DNA from: Lichina pygmaea
Lineage: Eukaryota; Ascomycota; Lichinomycetes; Lichinales; Lichinaceae
Assembly (NCBI GenBank): GCA_963422465.1
Contig: OY730173.1
Span: forward strand, 3,224,001-3,288,000
DNA length: 64,000 bases
Reading direction: 5' to 3'
Part shown: piece by piece, positions 13,193 through 24,682 of the stretch
How positions within the stretch are numbered: position 1 is the first letter of the stretch
Layout: each line of letters starts with the position of its first letter
The notes under the pieces: generated by a model
Databases searched by the model: none
What the model saw: the letters and a program-made list of their open reading frames with translations, nothing else
Told to the model about the DNA's origin: nothing
Made by a program: the position numbers and the translations under genes

Positions 13193-13253
<61 letters not shown>

Positions 13254-14530
13254 TATGAGACCGAAGACGATATCAATTCCGAGGGCGGCGAGTCGTCGCG
13301 GCTGCCGCTCGAGGGCACCGACGCGCCCCTGCAGGACTCCTCGAGGTACTGGATCCTACAGGCGACGCCCGACGGCCTGCCGCTCTACTTCAACACGCGC
13401 ACCTACGACAGCACGATGCAGCTACCGCTCTGCTCGGCCGGGACCGTCGGCCACGCCGGTGCGTTGGAGCGGGAGGCCGTGCGAGGTTCGTTGCCGACGT
13501 CGTCTCATCAACAACAACAACATCGTCATCCGCCCCCGCAACGGCTAGTACAAGGCAACGCTTACCCCGAGGACGACACTGGCATGGACGATCATATCGT
13601 CTCGGAGACTGAGCTCGACATCCGTGGACAGCCGACCTGGCGCAGCAGAGCCGCGGTAAGTGACGGACATTCCGTATCAAGGATATCCCCCCCCCCCCCT
13701 CCACTTTTTTTTCCCCCCCCTCGCTGTCACGCGCATCGCTCACGTCTTCGCCTGGGCCGACAGCGACGTCGGCAGGATTCGGCCGTGTCGGATGGTCTGT
13801 CTCCAGCCGTCTCGATCGACTCGATCGGTGGCCTTTCGCTATCGGCCGGTCTTCGCAATGGCGATCCCATCTTCCGTTACCCGGGCTTCCCGTCGAGCGC
13901 GGCGACCAACGGCACGACAGCCGCCGGCGGTGGCGCCGGTGGCATGTCGGTGCTGTCCAACGCCGCCGCTGCCGCCGCCGCTGCCGGCGGTCTCGGCCAG
14001 CCCGCCGGACACGCCATGCCCGATCACATCTTCGAGCAAGGCAACGGCGGCGCACCCGTCACCTGGAACCGCCTCGTCGAGAACATGCGGACCTCGATCG
14101 AGCGGTACCGACAGGCGATCAACAACAGCGACCGGTCAGAGTACGTCAAGCGCGCCGACGAAATCTCCGATCACCTGCGCCTACTCTTGGCCGCCGGCTC
14201 CGGCACGACCGACAACCACTCGGGCCAGCCGTCCATAATCCTGACCAACAGACAACTGTACCCGCACTTCCGCGACATGATGTCCAAGTTCTCGAAGCTC
14301 GTCCTGTCGTCGCACATCGCCGCCGCCGACTGGCCCACGCCCGAGTCGTACGCCAAGTGTCTGCACGAGGCCGACGGCGTGCTTCAGGGCACGTACGGCT
14401 ACGTCGAGGTCGCGCGACAGCAGCGCGGCGAGGACCTGCCGCGTCTCGTGCCCGGCTTCGTCAACGGCTCGCGCTCGGGCGGTAGCTGGCAGAACAACGG
14501 CCTGGCCGAGCCCTTGGCCGCCGCCGTCAC

Positions 14531-14563
<33 letters not shown>

Positions 14564-16693
14564 AGCGGCCACCGCGTCGTCGGGCTACATCGACCGGGAC
14601 GAGTACGACCTCGGCCTGGAGCCGCCGACGCGCCTCGACGGCGCTGTCATCGGCCAGCTCGAGGAGGCCCGACGGAACATCGTCGGCACGCTCCGCCGCC
14701 TCGACGGCCGTCTCGTCGTCCGCGAAAAGGTCATCGGCCACCCGGCGCGCGAGGTGCTCGGCGACGGCGTCTGCGCTGCCGCCGCCAACGTCGTCGAGGC
14801 CGTCAAGAGTTGGATCGCGACGCTCGAGTCCATCAGCCTCGCGACGGTCGGCACCGTGGCCCGGACGCCGCTCATCGCCGACTTCTTCTCCCAGAAGCAG
14901 CATCTGTACGACCTCATCGCGGAGCTGCTCCTCGGCTGCCAGGCCATCACGGCCCCGCTCGGGGACGAGTGGGCCGAACAGCGCCGCGAGCCGCTCGAGG
15001 AACGGCTCGGCTCCGTCGGCCGCACCTCGCGCGAGCTCGAACAGGCCCTCGCCCAGGTCTGCACCTGCCTGCGCGACCTCGACGCCCAGAAGCCGAGCGG
15101 CGGCACGGGCAAGTTGCTCAGGTGGTTCGGGCCCGAGGTGCTGACGCCGGCGAACGGGATCGCGTCGCCGTCGCAGGAGCCGTGGGAGCCGCCGCGCGAG
15201 CCCGAGGAGCCGCCGCCGTTCCTGAGCCTCGACCTCGAGCACGAGCTGGCGTACGACCGCCGCGTCGACCCGCCCACGGTGCGCGGCGGCAGCCTGGCCG
15301 CCCTCGTCGAGCAGCTGACCCGGCACGACAAGCTCGACTCGGACTTCAACCACACCTTCCTGCTCACGTACCGGTCTTTCACCACCGCGTCGGAGCTGTT
15401 CGACCTGCTGGCCGACCGGTTCAACCTGCAGCCGCCGTACGGGCTGACGCCGCAGGAGCTTCAGTCCTGGGTCGACGTCAAGCAGAAGCCGATCCGCATG
15501 CGGGTCGTGAACATCCTCAAGAGCTGGCTGAGCACGTACTGGGTCGAAGGGAACGACGAGGCCGGCCGGGACCTGATCCGGCGCGCGTACGAGTTCTCGA
15601 GCAAGTGCATCGCCCCGAGCAGCACGCCGGGCGCGCAGATGATGATGGCCGTGCTCGAGCAGCGCATGCGCGGTCAGGAGCCCAACACGCGGGAGCTCAT
15701 CAAGAACACGAACACGCCGATGCCGCCGCCGATCGTGCCGAAGAACCTGAGGAAGATCAAGTTTCCGGACATCGACGCGACCGAGTTCGCCCGGCAGCTG
15801 ACGCTGATCGAGGCTGCCCTGTACACGAAGGTCAAGGCGACCGAATGCCTCTACAAGATGTGGCAGGTCAAGTTGACGCCCGACGATCCGGAGCCGACGC
15901 CTAACATCAAGGCCTTGATCCTGCACTCGAATCGCCTGACCAACTGGGTGGCCGAGATGATCCTGACGGAGAACGAGGTCAAGAAGCGGGCCGTGGTGAT
16001 CAAGCGCTTCATCGCCATCGCCGATGTAGGTTTTCCTCTTCTCTCTCCCTCGAGCGTACCGCTCGTGCTGCCGTGTAGCGCTCACGATCGATCCATCTTC
16101 TCAGAAATGTCGGGGCATGAACAACTTCTCGACGGTCACCTCGATCATATCGGCTCTCGGCTCCTCGCCCATCGACCGGCTGAAGCGAAGCTGGGAGCCC
16201 ATCAGCCCAAAGATCATCGCCACGCTCGAGTCGATGCGTAAACTCATGTCGTACGACAGGAACTACTCGGAGTATCGCGAAGCGCTGCATCAGGCTGTCC
16301 CTCCATGCATTCCATTCTTCGGTGCGTGGCAGAAAACACCCCAGGCCGTGAGGCGAGGTTTGGAATCGTCGAGGGACCAAGGCTGACGGGGGGAGTTCCT
16401 TTACGTGAACAGGTGTCTACCTGACCGACCTCGTCTTCATCGACGAAGGCATCCGTAGCAGCATCCGCGGGTCGATGATTCACTTCCACAAGCGCACCAA
16501 GGTGGCCGAGGTCATCCGACACGTGCAAGGGTACCAGAACGTGCCGTACTCGTTCCAGCCCGTGCCAGAGCTCCAGGAGTACATCTTGACCAACATGCGC
16601 AAGGCCACGGACGTCAACCAGCTCTTCGACCGGTCACTGGCCGTCGAGCCACGTGAGCCACGTGAGCGCGAGGACGAGAAGATTGCACGGTGA
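12693..16693 (+). CDS. CDC25: Cdc25-type Ras guanine-nucleotide exchange factor with SH3 domain
   Basis: Activates Ras by releasing GDP; in fungi this drives cAMP/PKA growth signalling at membranes. Exons read as 12693..13655, 13776..16025, 16105..16321, 16413..16693 (1,236 residues), with introns of 120, 79 and 91 nt; the last two rejoin IAD-KCRGMNNFS and PFFG-VYLTDLVFID. Domains in order: SH3 at about 73-128 (ALYDYEADDRTSLSF..GWFPSNY), an acidic Asp run at about 158-187, a WW-like segment at about 217-245, a helical middle region from about residue 385, Ala runs, RasGEF_N at about 815-950 and the catalytic RasGEF domain at about 987-1225. The SH3 plus C-terminal exchange domain architecture is that of yeast Cdc25. 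The first intron is a multiple of three and stop-free, so an unspliced form would add 40 residues. The ATG at 12693 was chosen; 82 upstream codons are also open. Confidence 0.9.
13165..13252 (+). repeat. GAC/GAT trinucleotide repeat encoding an Asp run
   Basis: Nearly pure GAC/GAT codons, with one GAA and one GAG, inside exon 1 of the RasGEF gene. They encode about 28 acidic residues after a Gly run. Such arrays are prone to length change by slippage, always in steps of one residue. Confidence 0.9.
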
Positions 16694-18869
16694 GGAAGCA
16701 GCTGCTCGATCGGGATAAGAACGTGAGACAGTGCTGACTGCGGCTTGTGTTGATCCGCTCAGACTGCTCTCGGAGTCTGGGCTCATATGATCGATGAAGA
16801 ACGACGACATGCATGGCCGTTGATGAGCACCGCTGCTGACGAACCACAGCAGCTTGTAACGACGACGATAACAGTAATGAACTCCACGATCACGACCTGG
16901 GGGTTCTGGCACTGGACGTTTCCATCTGAGGGAGGGCCCCTTGTTCGGAGCAGAACCAACAAATCACATTCGCCCCATCCCCCTCCCTTCCTTTTCTCCT
17001 CCCCCTCTTCTCTACGATCCTCCCCTACATTCGTGGAGGAGGCTGCAGGTCCCGAGCATGGCGCACGAACTGTCTTTTTCTCCCAGTCGGGAAACGGCCA
17101 CTTCTGTACTCATTGAAAGGTCGAGAGCTTTAGTCAGCTGTATCACATGCACTTCCTGAGTCAGCAGCCTTTGCAGTCCCCACCCCTGCGAAGAGCTCGC
17201 GAGTCTAGAACAACATCAGCACTTCATACGCACGCATCTGTACGTATGTACATACGTACTTCCATACTAGACTTCCCTACCTCCATACATCCACGGAGAC
17301 TACGAGAAAGATGTGCTGTTTCTGCTGTTAGCCTGCAATTCTGTCGAACCTCGCTTGTCCATCATTGTCATCTTGCTGAGTAGTCTCACTTGGATGTACG
17401 GAGTACACTGGATGAAAAACAACAAGCATTGCTAACCAGCCACACACTGGTGGCATGTTTGGCTGTACAACCACAGCAAAGATCTGATAGGAGGTATGTG
17501 TGGAGGGATGGCTCAAGAGATGTTGATGATCTAGAATGTTACCCTACTGATTAAGCTCTGTCAACATAGAAATCATGCAGTCCAGCACTGTCGGCAATCA
17601 GAATCTCTATCGTGTGACTGAGATTATCACTCTATGACTGAACACACAGTACAATCTCCGTCATCAGCTTGATGGGATCCTGTCGGACACATTATGGGTA
17701 CGGAGTACATCTACCTTGCATGACAAAGTGACCGGTGAGTTGCACTGTCTTGTCGACAGATTCTAAGTCCAGCACTGCCAAAGGATAACAAATAATGACA
17801 TTCGAGGACTATGTAGTTCTCGCCTTAGGTATGTGTTCTTGATGTAGTAGCAAGGAAATACCTAACCTAGGATTGAAACTGATCTTTTAATCCCGGATAG
17901 GTCTGCTTTGGAAGTGTCACCAAACAATTCAGTCTGATGTCACGATCCTTCATACACTTTCTGTCAGGATCGCAGGAACAGAAGATTTGGCTCGGAGCTG
18001 CTCGGCCCAATGGGCCCGAGAGCCGGCCAACCCGGGGCCTGCTCGAGGCAGGCGCCTAGCCCGGCAGGAGCATCATGGGCCCTCCCCCTCCCTCCCCATT
18101 CACTCCTTGGCACCCTACTGTACTGTTGGCGATATATCTGAGCACTACAAAATCAACTGTCCAATCAGGGACTGGTGGCACCGCTTTGACTGTAGATGGC
18201 AGAGTGGTGAAGTGCCAGTGGGACAGCACTGCTCTTTCTCTGTTTTCGCAGGGATACTTCGTCCTGCCATGCCCCATCTTACATCGACATTTCTCCTCCT
18301 CCTCCTCCTTCTCCTCCCAAGAAGCTCTTCCTTTCTATGCAAACCACCAATGTTCGTCATGACATGTCTGGAGAAGGGAGAGGAAATAGAGAGAGAGCGT
18401 CTCGGAAAACATCTTGCCATGTTCCAAATACGTGCTTCTAGAAAGGAACAAGTCTGAGTGAATGAGATACAGATGCACTCTTCTTACTGTACCCGGACTT
18501 CTCCTGGCACGGGCGCGTGCGTGTCTGGGGATTGTCTGTGCGCACGCTTGTAAGAGCATCTGCTGATGGACTTTATGTGATCTTGTAAATCCCTGGCCTA
18601 CTACTCCCGTACCAGACTAGCAGTGGGGATCTACTACTGTAGAATGTCCTGCTCGCTGTACCTGGACTGTGTTGGTTATAGGTTCAAACACTGTTTCGTC
18701 GAGGACTTGGGATTCGGAGGTTTGTGGGATGACGATAGCTGACTGTTGTCGCAGTTCTGGATTATTGTTAGTCGGGACGTAGGACGTCCGAATACGTAAC
18801 TTGCGCCGCCGAGGTTGGACGACGCGGACGTCGCCTCTAATTGTCAGTCGCATTTCGGGTCAATACTAA
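16694..18869. other. Intergenic region between RasGEF and fluoride exporter
   Basis: About 2.2 kb holding the RasGEF 3' region and the fluoride exporter upstream region. TACGGAGTA motifs occur at 17397 and 17699, a TACGTATGTA cluster at 17240-17260, and a CT-rich run at 18290-18320. I see no gene in it. Confidence 0.5.
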
Positions 18870-21134
18870 ATGGTCCAACATGGCGACGCGCCCCGTCTCT
18901 GTCCGCAGCCGGCGCGCGTCTCTACCGCTTCGAACCCGACGACGTCTGCTTTGCCTAGTATTGCACCTGGCATGACAGTCGAGCTTGAATGCTCTATGGA
19001 GGGCCCCCGCAACACCACCACCACCACCACCACTACTAGTAACACCAAAGATATAACCAACAGAACTATAGACGCCATCTCCCATCTCGTACTCTTCTCT
19101 TTCCTGGGCACGCTCGCTCGGTTGGGCCTACAGCAATGGACTGCTCCAACAATGCCGTCAATCATGACGCCTTACCCCAGCCGAGGGACTCTCACGACAG
19201 ACACTGCCGCCGTCCTCGGCCGAGCGTTCTGGGCGAACGTCCTAGGTTGCTTTGTCATGGGCGCCGTCGTTGAGGGGAACAGAATGCTGAGTCGATGCAG
19301 GGACACAGGAGTAGTCGAGGAAGACGGAGGTTCTGATGGCGATCCCAGCGGACGAGAGCGTGGAGCACATGACGTGGACGAGGAATGCCAGATTGCGGAG
19401 CAGCAGCAGCAGACAAATGGCTCGGACATTATAATGAACAACAGAAATACAATGTCGTTTACTCGGAACAATGCATCCATTTCCTGCATTGACCAGCCAA
19501 GAGCCGTTGGCGTCGACCCATTGCATGCAGAAGCTCCTCGGCATAGTCCTACGGCGGCTGCTACATCAAACGCTCAGCACTGTGATGATGAGCACGATGG
19601 CCATGATAATACCGTCACTGGACGCTCCTCCCTGCGCCCACCACCACTACCGCCACGAGCACAGCTCGCCCAACAGCAGAATCATCCAAGACCAGCGTCG
19701 CCACCACTCTACACCGGCCTAACGACCGGTTTCTGCGGCTGTCTCACGTCGTTCTCGTCGTACATGCGCGACATATTCTTCGTTGCTACATCAGCGCCGT
19801 CTTTGGCGGCAGCATGGTCGTCAGCGGGTCGTGGCTTCAACACATCTGGCTCCGCATCGATGTCTGTCGATACGGAACATTCTATCTCGAGTGATTCTCT
19901 CCGTCCTCCGTCCTTGCCTGGCATGCCGCTCCTCTCCGACCCAGCCTACTCCATCATCGGCCACACCGCAAGTCAGCGCTTCGTCGCCGTCCTAGCCATC
20001 CTCATCGCCACCCCGCTCGTGTGTATCTGCGTGCTAGAAGCCGGGGCGCACTTCACCATTCTCATCTGTCACATATCTCCTCACATGCACAATTCTCTCC
20101 ACTTTGCCCGTGGGCACACTCGCTGGGTCTCACGTTTTCTCTGTCGCCGTGCGCCTCAGATCTTTCGAACGGGTGTGACGAGCACAAGAAGAACAAACCG
20201 CAGCAGCACGACTAAGGGCGTGTCGAGGTTGTGGGGAAACCTCTCTTGGACAAGCATTCTCAACGGCGTCGTTCTTTTCTTCGCATGCTCCACCTGGATC
20301 GCCGTGCTTGTCTTATCTGTGCTCTGGCCCATGACAGTGCCGAATGCTCCACCGCCCAGCTCAACGCTGGCGGACGCGTCGGCTGTCGTTCGTGAGAGCC
20401 CTACGAAAAGACCGGCGGTGCTCGTGCCCCTCGTCTTTGCCCCCGTCGGGTGTCTTTCGAGGTATTATGTGTCTCGATGGCTGAACCCACCTCCTTCGTT
20501 GTTGTCGGCCTTTGCTACGGGCCGTCGGTACACCTCTCGACATTGGGACACCCGTCGTGAGCGCTCTTCTCGTGCTCATTGGCCGAGCTCGAGACACATT
20601 CTGCCTTCTTGGGTCCCCCTCGGGACCTTCACGGTGAACGTACTCGGGACATTGGTCCTCGGAGGGACATACATCGCACAGCACCGCCTGTCGCGCACAC
20701 CTACATCCTCCAGGTCCTCCTCGTCTACCGGACAATCCATCTATCATCCCTCTCCCCTCTCTGACATCCTTCCCGCAACGCCCTCTCCATCCAGCAGCCC
20801 TCCCTCCCTTCTATCATCCTACCCATCCAGACCTATTCCCTCCCCATCCGTCCGGCCCGAGGATATACTTCCCTGTCAGATGTTGCTCGCCGTGCAAGAC
20901 GGTTTCTGCGCCTGTCTCACCACCGTCAGCACCTTTGTGCTCGAACTGCGCGTCCTGAGACAGAGAAAGCAGCATGCTGCCACTGCTTACGCTTACGCTT
21001 ACGCTCTCGTCACCATCGCGGTCGCCATCGCCATGTTGCTCGTCACTATGGGACCCGTCAGATGGACTCGTGCCAGTGGCGCTAGGGGGGATGCCCTCGG
21101 GTCCCAGGGCTGGTCGTGGGGCTGCGAGATGTGA
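18870..21134 (+). CDS. FEX1: Fluoride export protein (CrcB/FEX family), two-domain, enlarged
   Basis: Predicted plasma-membrane fluoride channel/exporter that keeps cytosolic F- low. Single open frame of 754 residues. Two CrcB halves are visible. Half 1: a membrane segment at about 70-90, FWANVLGCFVMG near 120-131, GFCGCLTSFSSYMRD near 285-300 and a further hydrophobic segment. Half 2: VPLVFAPVGCLSRYYVSRWL, GTFTVNVLGTLVLGG, DGFCACLTTVSTFVLELR and a last membrane segment near residue 715. Both NxxG and G-F-C-x-C-L-T signatures match the inverted-topology halves of eukaryotic FEX. Yeast Fex1 has about 375 residues; the extra length lies in polar, low-complexity loops (roughly 140-275 within half 1, and between the halves) and an N-terminal Thr run. 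Start may instead be the ATG at 18972, since the first 34 residues show no family feature. Converges on the Cdt2-like gene with 553 bp between stops. Confidence 0.9.
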   Translation: MVQHGDAPRLCPQPARVSTASNPTTSALPSIAPGMTVELECSMEGPRNTTTTTTTTSNTKDITNRTIDAISHLVLFSFLGTLARLGLQQWTAPTMPSIMTPYPSRGTLTTDTAAVLGRAFWANVLGCFVMGAVVEGNRMLSRCRDTGVVEEDGGSDGDPSGRERGAHDVDEECQIAEQQQQTNGSDIIMNNRNTMSFTRNNASISCIDQPRAVGVDPLHAEAPRHSPTAAATSNAQHCDDEHDGHDNTVTGRSSLRPPPLPPRAQLAQQQNHPRPASPPLYTGLTTGFCGCLTSFSSYMRDIFFVATSAPSLAAAWSSAGRGFNTSGSASMSVDTEHSISSDSLRPPSLPGMPLLSDPAYSIIGHTASQRFVAVLAILIATPLVCICVLEAGAHFTILICHISPHMHNSLHFARGHTRWVSRFLCRRAPQIFRTGVTSTRRTNRSSTTKGVSRLWGNLSWTSILNGVVLFFACSTWIAVLVLSVLWPMTVPNAPPPSSTLADASAVVRESPTKRPAVLVPLVFAPVGCLSRYYVSRWLNPPPSLLSAFATGRRYTSRHWDTRRERSSRAHWPSSRHILPSWVPLGTFTVNVLGTLVLGGTYIAQHRLSRTPTSSRSSSSTGQSIYHPSPLSDILPATPSPSSSPPSLLSSYPSRPIPSPSVRPEDILPCQMLLAVQDGFCACLTTVSTFVLELRVLRQRKQHAATAYAYAYALVTIAVAIAMLLVTMGPVRWTRASGARGDALGSQGWSWGCEM

Positions 21135-21687
21135 GATGTGAGATGTGAGATGTGAGGAGTGAGGAGTAAGAAGTGAGTAGTGAGGTACGCAGATATGCTT
21201 TCAAGCGCCATCCTTAACTACCCTACTACCATGGCCCGTTCGTATGTAAGTAAGCTACGTCGATGAATTACCATTGGTTGTAGTGGCGGCAGACACAACA
21301 GCAATAGCAATAGCAATAGCAATAGCAACAGCACTACCAGTAGCAGTATAGCTTGAGCCATACAATAGCTGTGATTGTGGTTGTGGAAGGTACGTTTTTT
21401 TTAAGTAGTAGAGGCAGTTCCGTAGTAGTAGTAGCAGCAGCAGCAGCAGCAGCAAGTAGTGAGCAGTCGTAGAGGCCGCTAGTTATAGCAAAAGCAAGAA
21501 GCCAAGAGCAAGAAGCCAAGAGCAAGAAGCCAAGAGCAAGAAGCTAAAAGCAAGGGATATAAATCGAGTCTCCACGCCCTTTCGCTTTCTCGACGAGCTC
21601 GCTCAATCCCTTCTCCACAACTTCCCCCCTTCTCTCTCCCTTGTCCCCCCCCCTTCCCCTGTGGTTGGCACGACTCGTCCAGATCGT
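21135..21687. other. Convergent intergenic spacer rich in short tandem repeats
   Basis: Between the stops of the fluoride exporter and the Cdt2-like gene. It contains a GTGAGAT-type run at 21130-21165, GCAATA hexamers at 21299-21330, AGC/GTAGTA runs at 21420-21460 and a 14-bp tandem array at 21490-21553. The two 3' ends probably lie here. Confidence 0.7.
21490..21553. repeat. 14-bp tandem repeat, unit AGCAAGAAGCCAAG
   Basis: About four and a half copies, the last slightly changed, in the convergent spacer. Ordinary slippage-type array. Confidence 0.85.
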
Positions 21688-24436
21688 TCAGTCGTCCTGG
21701 TACTTGAAACAGTGCTCGCCGGCGGCGGCGGCGGCTGCGGCGGCTGCGGCGGCTGCGGCGGCTGCGGCGGCGGGGTCGTCGTCGTTGTTGTCGTCAGGGT
21801 CGACGTCGCTGCCGCTGGTGCTGCTCACGTCCGCCCAGCCATAGTCCCAGACGACGCCGTCTCCCTCTCTGTCCCTTTGTCTGAGCTGGGCCGCGTCCAA
21901 GCCGCCGTCGTCGTCGTCGTTGTTGAACGTGCTGGCGTACTCGTCGGCCGTTCCGACGGCTCGTACGGCCGGCCTGTGCTTCCGACGCTCGCGCCAACAG
22001 CGCGCCAGACAGTCGTCGCCAACGGTCACCAGGTTCCCTTCGGCGGTCCAGGCCACGGCCGACACTTCCTGCTCGTGGCCCTTGACCAACGCCACGCCGT
22101 GGTTCCAGTACACTGGGCTGCCGCCCCCGCCTGCGAACATGAAGTGCTTGAGGTTCTTCGTCTCTTCCATGCCCGTGGTCCTCGGGTGGCTGAAGGCGCT
22201 GTGGGGCATGGCTGGGCCCTGTGGCCAAGGCACGCCGCCGAGAGTCGTCGTGTGGTATGCGTGGCTAGGGTCGTCGTTGGAGAGCACCGTCGGTCGGGGC
22301 AGCTGTCGTTCGTCCGTCGGTATGACGACGGCGCACCCTTCGTTGCTCCCGCATGCCAACAGCTCCGCCTGATCGTGCTGAGCTCGGCGCACGCTCATTT
22401 TCACGTAGAAACTCGACGCGTAGAGTTTTGGGTGCCGGAACGAGTAGATCGGGCCGAGACCATCTTGGCCGACCGGCCCCGAGGCTTCAGCATCGGCCCC
22501 GCCACCGGTGTTCGGCAAAAATGCAGGCGCGTGGCCCAGGACGAGATGGCTCGTCGAGTACACGTAGACGCCGTTGTCTCGGCAGAGGCTGTAGATCCTG
22601 CCCGTATCTCCGCTCAGCGCAATCGAGATGATCCCGAACGGACGATATTTGCGGTGGCTCTCTGGCTGCTGCGTCGTCGCCAGCGGAGTCGCGTTGCCCC
22701 GGCGACGATGGTACGTCGCCCGCATGTCCCACAGCTTGAGGCAGGCGTTGGCCTCCGACGCCGTCACGAAGAGATGTTCTCGCCCGGCCGGCAGGAACTC
22801 GAGCGCCGTCACCGACACCTCTGCTTTTCGGGTCTCGCGGAACGAGTCCCGAAGACGAGCCGTGCTTCTGCCCGCAGCCGGGCCCGACGTTATCGGCATG
22901 ACCGACGTCGGAACCGGAGGCTCCACGTGAGCAGATCTGATCATGGCGCGAGCCACTCGATGATTGTGGATAACGCCGCTGCGTTGTTGCTCCGCTCCGT
23001 GGTCGCTGCCGTACCCGTCCTGGCCTTGGCTCGCATTGGGGGAGCTGGACAGTCGCGTGACCGGCCGGTGCGGCGTGCAGCGGAGGTCCCAGATCTTTAT
23101 ATCCCCGTCGCGGCTCGTCGTCGCAACAATGTCGTTGCCGCCCGATCCAGGCTGGAATCGCACTTGTTTCACCGAGCAGCTGTGACTCGTCAAGCGGCAG
23201 ATCTCACTCTGGGTCGGCATGTCCATAATCCGAGCCGACTGATCGCCCGATGCGGTTGCCAGCTTCACGTCGTCGCTGGAGAAGGTCATGTCGAGAATGG
23301 CATTGCGGTGCGGGCGAAAGTTGACATAGGCGTCAGCGAACCGCTCCCTAGAGTCTTGTCCGGTCTCGAGAAGCCTGACTCCGCCGAGTTCGTCACCGAC
23401 TGCGACCAGGGTGTTGGCTGAGAATCGGTTAGCTGCTGTTAAACGCACGTGGTGATGGAGATGTGAACTGACTCCTGCAGGCAGTGACGCAGAACGGAAT
23501 GATGTGGTTGACTTCATCCTCCAGCTCAACTTCGTGAGCGTCGTTCGGTCCGCTGAAAAACCGATCGGTGTCGATTTTACCTAAGAATGTCAGACCGGAG
23601 TCGATCGTCTGTGGATCAAGGTACCCACTGGTAGGACAGTAGCGACTTCGACGTCCCTGGCTCAGACCCAACTCCCGCTGAAGAAGAGAGCCCGCATTTC
23701 GATACTCATGATATTTCCGGACAGCCCTCGCAGGCTTGGATGTAATGGGTACCTCTGGCTCTTGCACGGTTTCCTTGACACAATTCCGTAGGTGAAGGAC
23801 GGTTATCCGCGATCCGTGTGCCGTGGTCCTCGGGATCCTAGTGGATTCAGTTGCGTACTGGTAGTTGTGACGTCCTTCATCTTGAGTAGTCTCCTGGGCC
23901 TCGGTCGATTCATTGGCGGCTGGCCCAGTCATTTGAACGCTTGTCTGACCCTGTGATGACGACGGCGGCGATGCCGAACTCGAACCCGTCTCCGGCGTCA
24001 TCAGCCCAGTATCCAGAGGATGCAATATCTTTCTGCGCTTGTTGCCGCCGAAATCCTCACTGGCATTCTCTTGATCGACGGTGTCGCCTTCAAGATCTGG
24101 AGCTGGCTGAAGCACATTTGAGCCCTCGTTACCACTCATCGAGTTGCCATTTTCCGTGCGCCGCGTGATGTCTAATAAAGCCTGCCGTGAGGGTGTCAAG
24201 TTCTGAAAGGCTCGGGAGGCTGAGCGTGGAGTGAAGAAGCGGCGAAAGGTATTCGGTGTCAAGGTTGCCCTCTTCTTAGGCCTGTTGCTGCTCTCTTGGC
24301 TGCTGGATGCTAAACCTGTTGGAGATGATGCAGGATTGCTGAACAATTGAGTGCCGTCGGCCCTCTCCGGGAGCAAGCCCTCATTCTCGGAGTCCTCCAT
24401 GTTATGTCGGCTTTCGTTTTCCTGACTTGCTCTCAT
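21688..24436 (-). CDS. CDT2: Cdt2/DTL-like WD40 protein (CRL4 ubiquitin ligase substrate receptor)
   Basis: Cdt2 recruits PCNA-bound Cdt1 and other targets to the Cul4-Ddb1 ligase in S phase. Exons read as complement(21688..23417, 23473..24436), 897 residues. The 55-nt intron (GTCAGT..CTAAC..CAG) joins PFCVTACR to TNTLVAVGDELGGVRLLET, the first WD40 blade. Further blades include HRNAILDMTFSSDDVKLA, a block ending SRDGDIKIWDLRC, and GHEQEVSAVAWTAEGNLVTV followed by GDDCLARCWRER; the spacing and the DGDIKIWD/WTAEGNLVTVGDD blocks resemble Cdt2/DTL. The N-terminal 270 residues are disordered, with an LTPNTFRRFFTPRSASR basic patch. The C-terminus has an Ala run encoded by GCC/GCA repeats. S. pombe Cdt2 is about 490 residues, so this one has long extensions. 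The ATG at 24400 is an alternative start. Divergent from RRP5 over 246 bp. Family assignment is good; substrate specificity is inferred. Confidence 0.82.
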
Positions 24437-24682
24437 GTGAGGCTATGATGTTCAAGCTTCGGCACCGCGTAAAGCACCGTGGCGCGTTCTGATCGCGAAT
24501 TGCCGGTAGACGCCGGGACGCTAAGCCCAATTGAGTAGCCGTAGATAGCCGAGCTTTCTGGTCACGTGGGCGGTGAGATGCTTGTTAGCCGGCCCACGTC
24601 GGGGTTATGCTTCGGTGTAAATTCGAGATTGATTGCCGTGTAAACTTCCAGCCAAGCCACAGACTGAAGCTGCTCCATCAGC
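24437..24682. promoter_or_regulatory. Short divergent promoter between CDT2 and RRP5
   Basis: Only 246 bp separate the two predicted start codons, so the promoter elements of both genes must lie here or within their 5' ends. No named binding site was recognised with confidence. Confidence 0.6.

Noticed and set aside
14181-16085. 634-codon open frame on the minus strand
   Set aside because: Antisense shadow of the RasGEF exon 2, which carries clear RasGEF_N and RasGEF sequence.
21661-23421. 586-codon open frame on the plus strand
   Set aside because: Lies fully antisense to the Cdt2-like WD40 exons; GC-rich codon use keeps the opposite strand open. No domain is readable in it.
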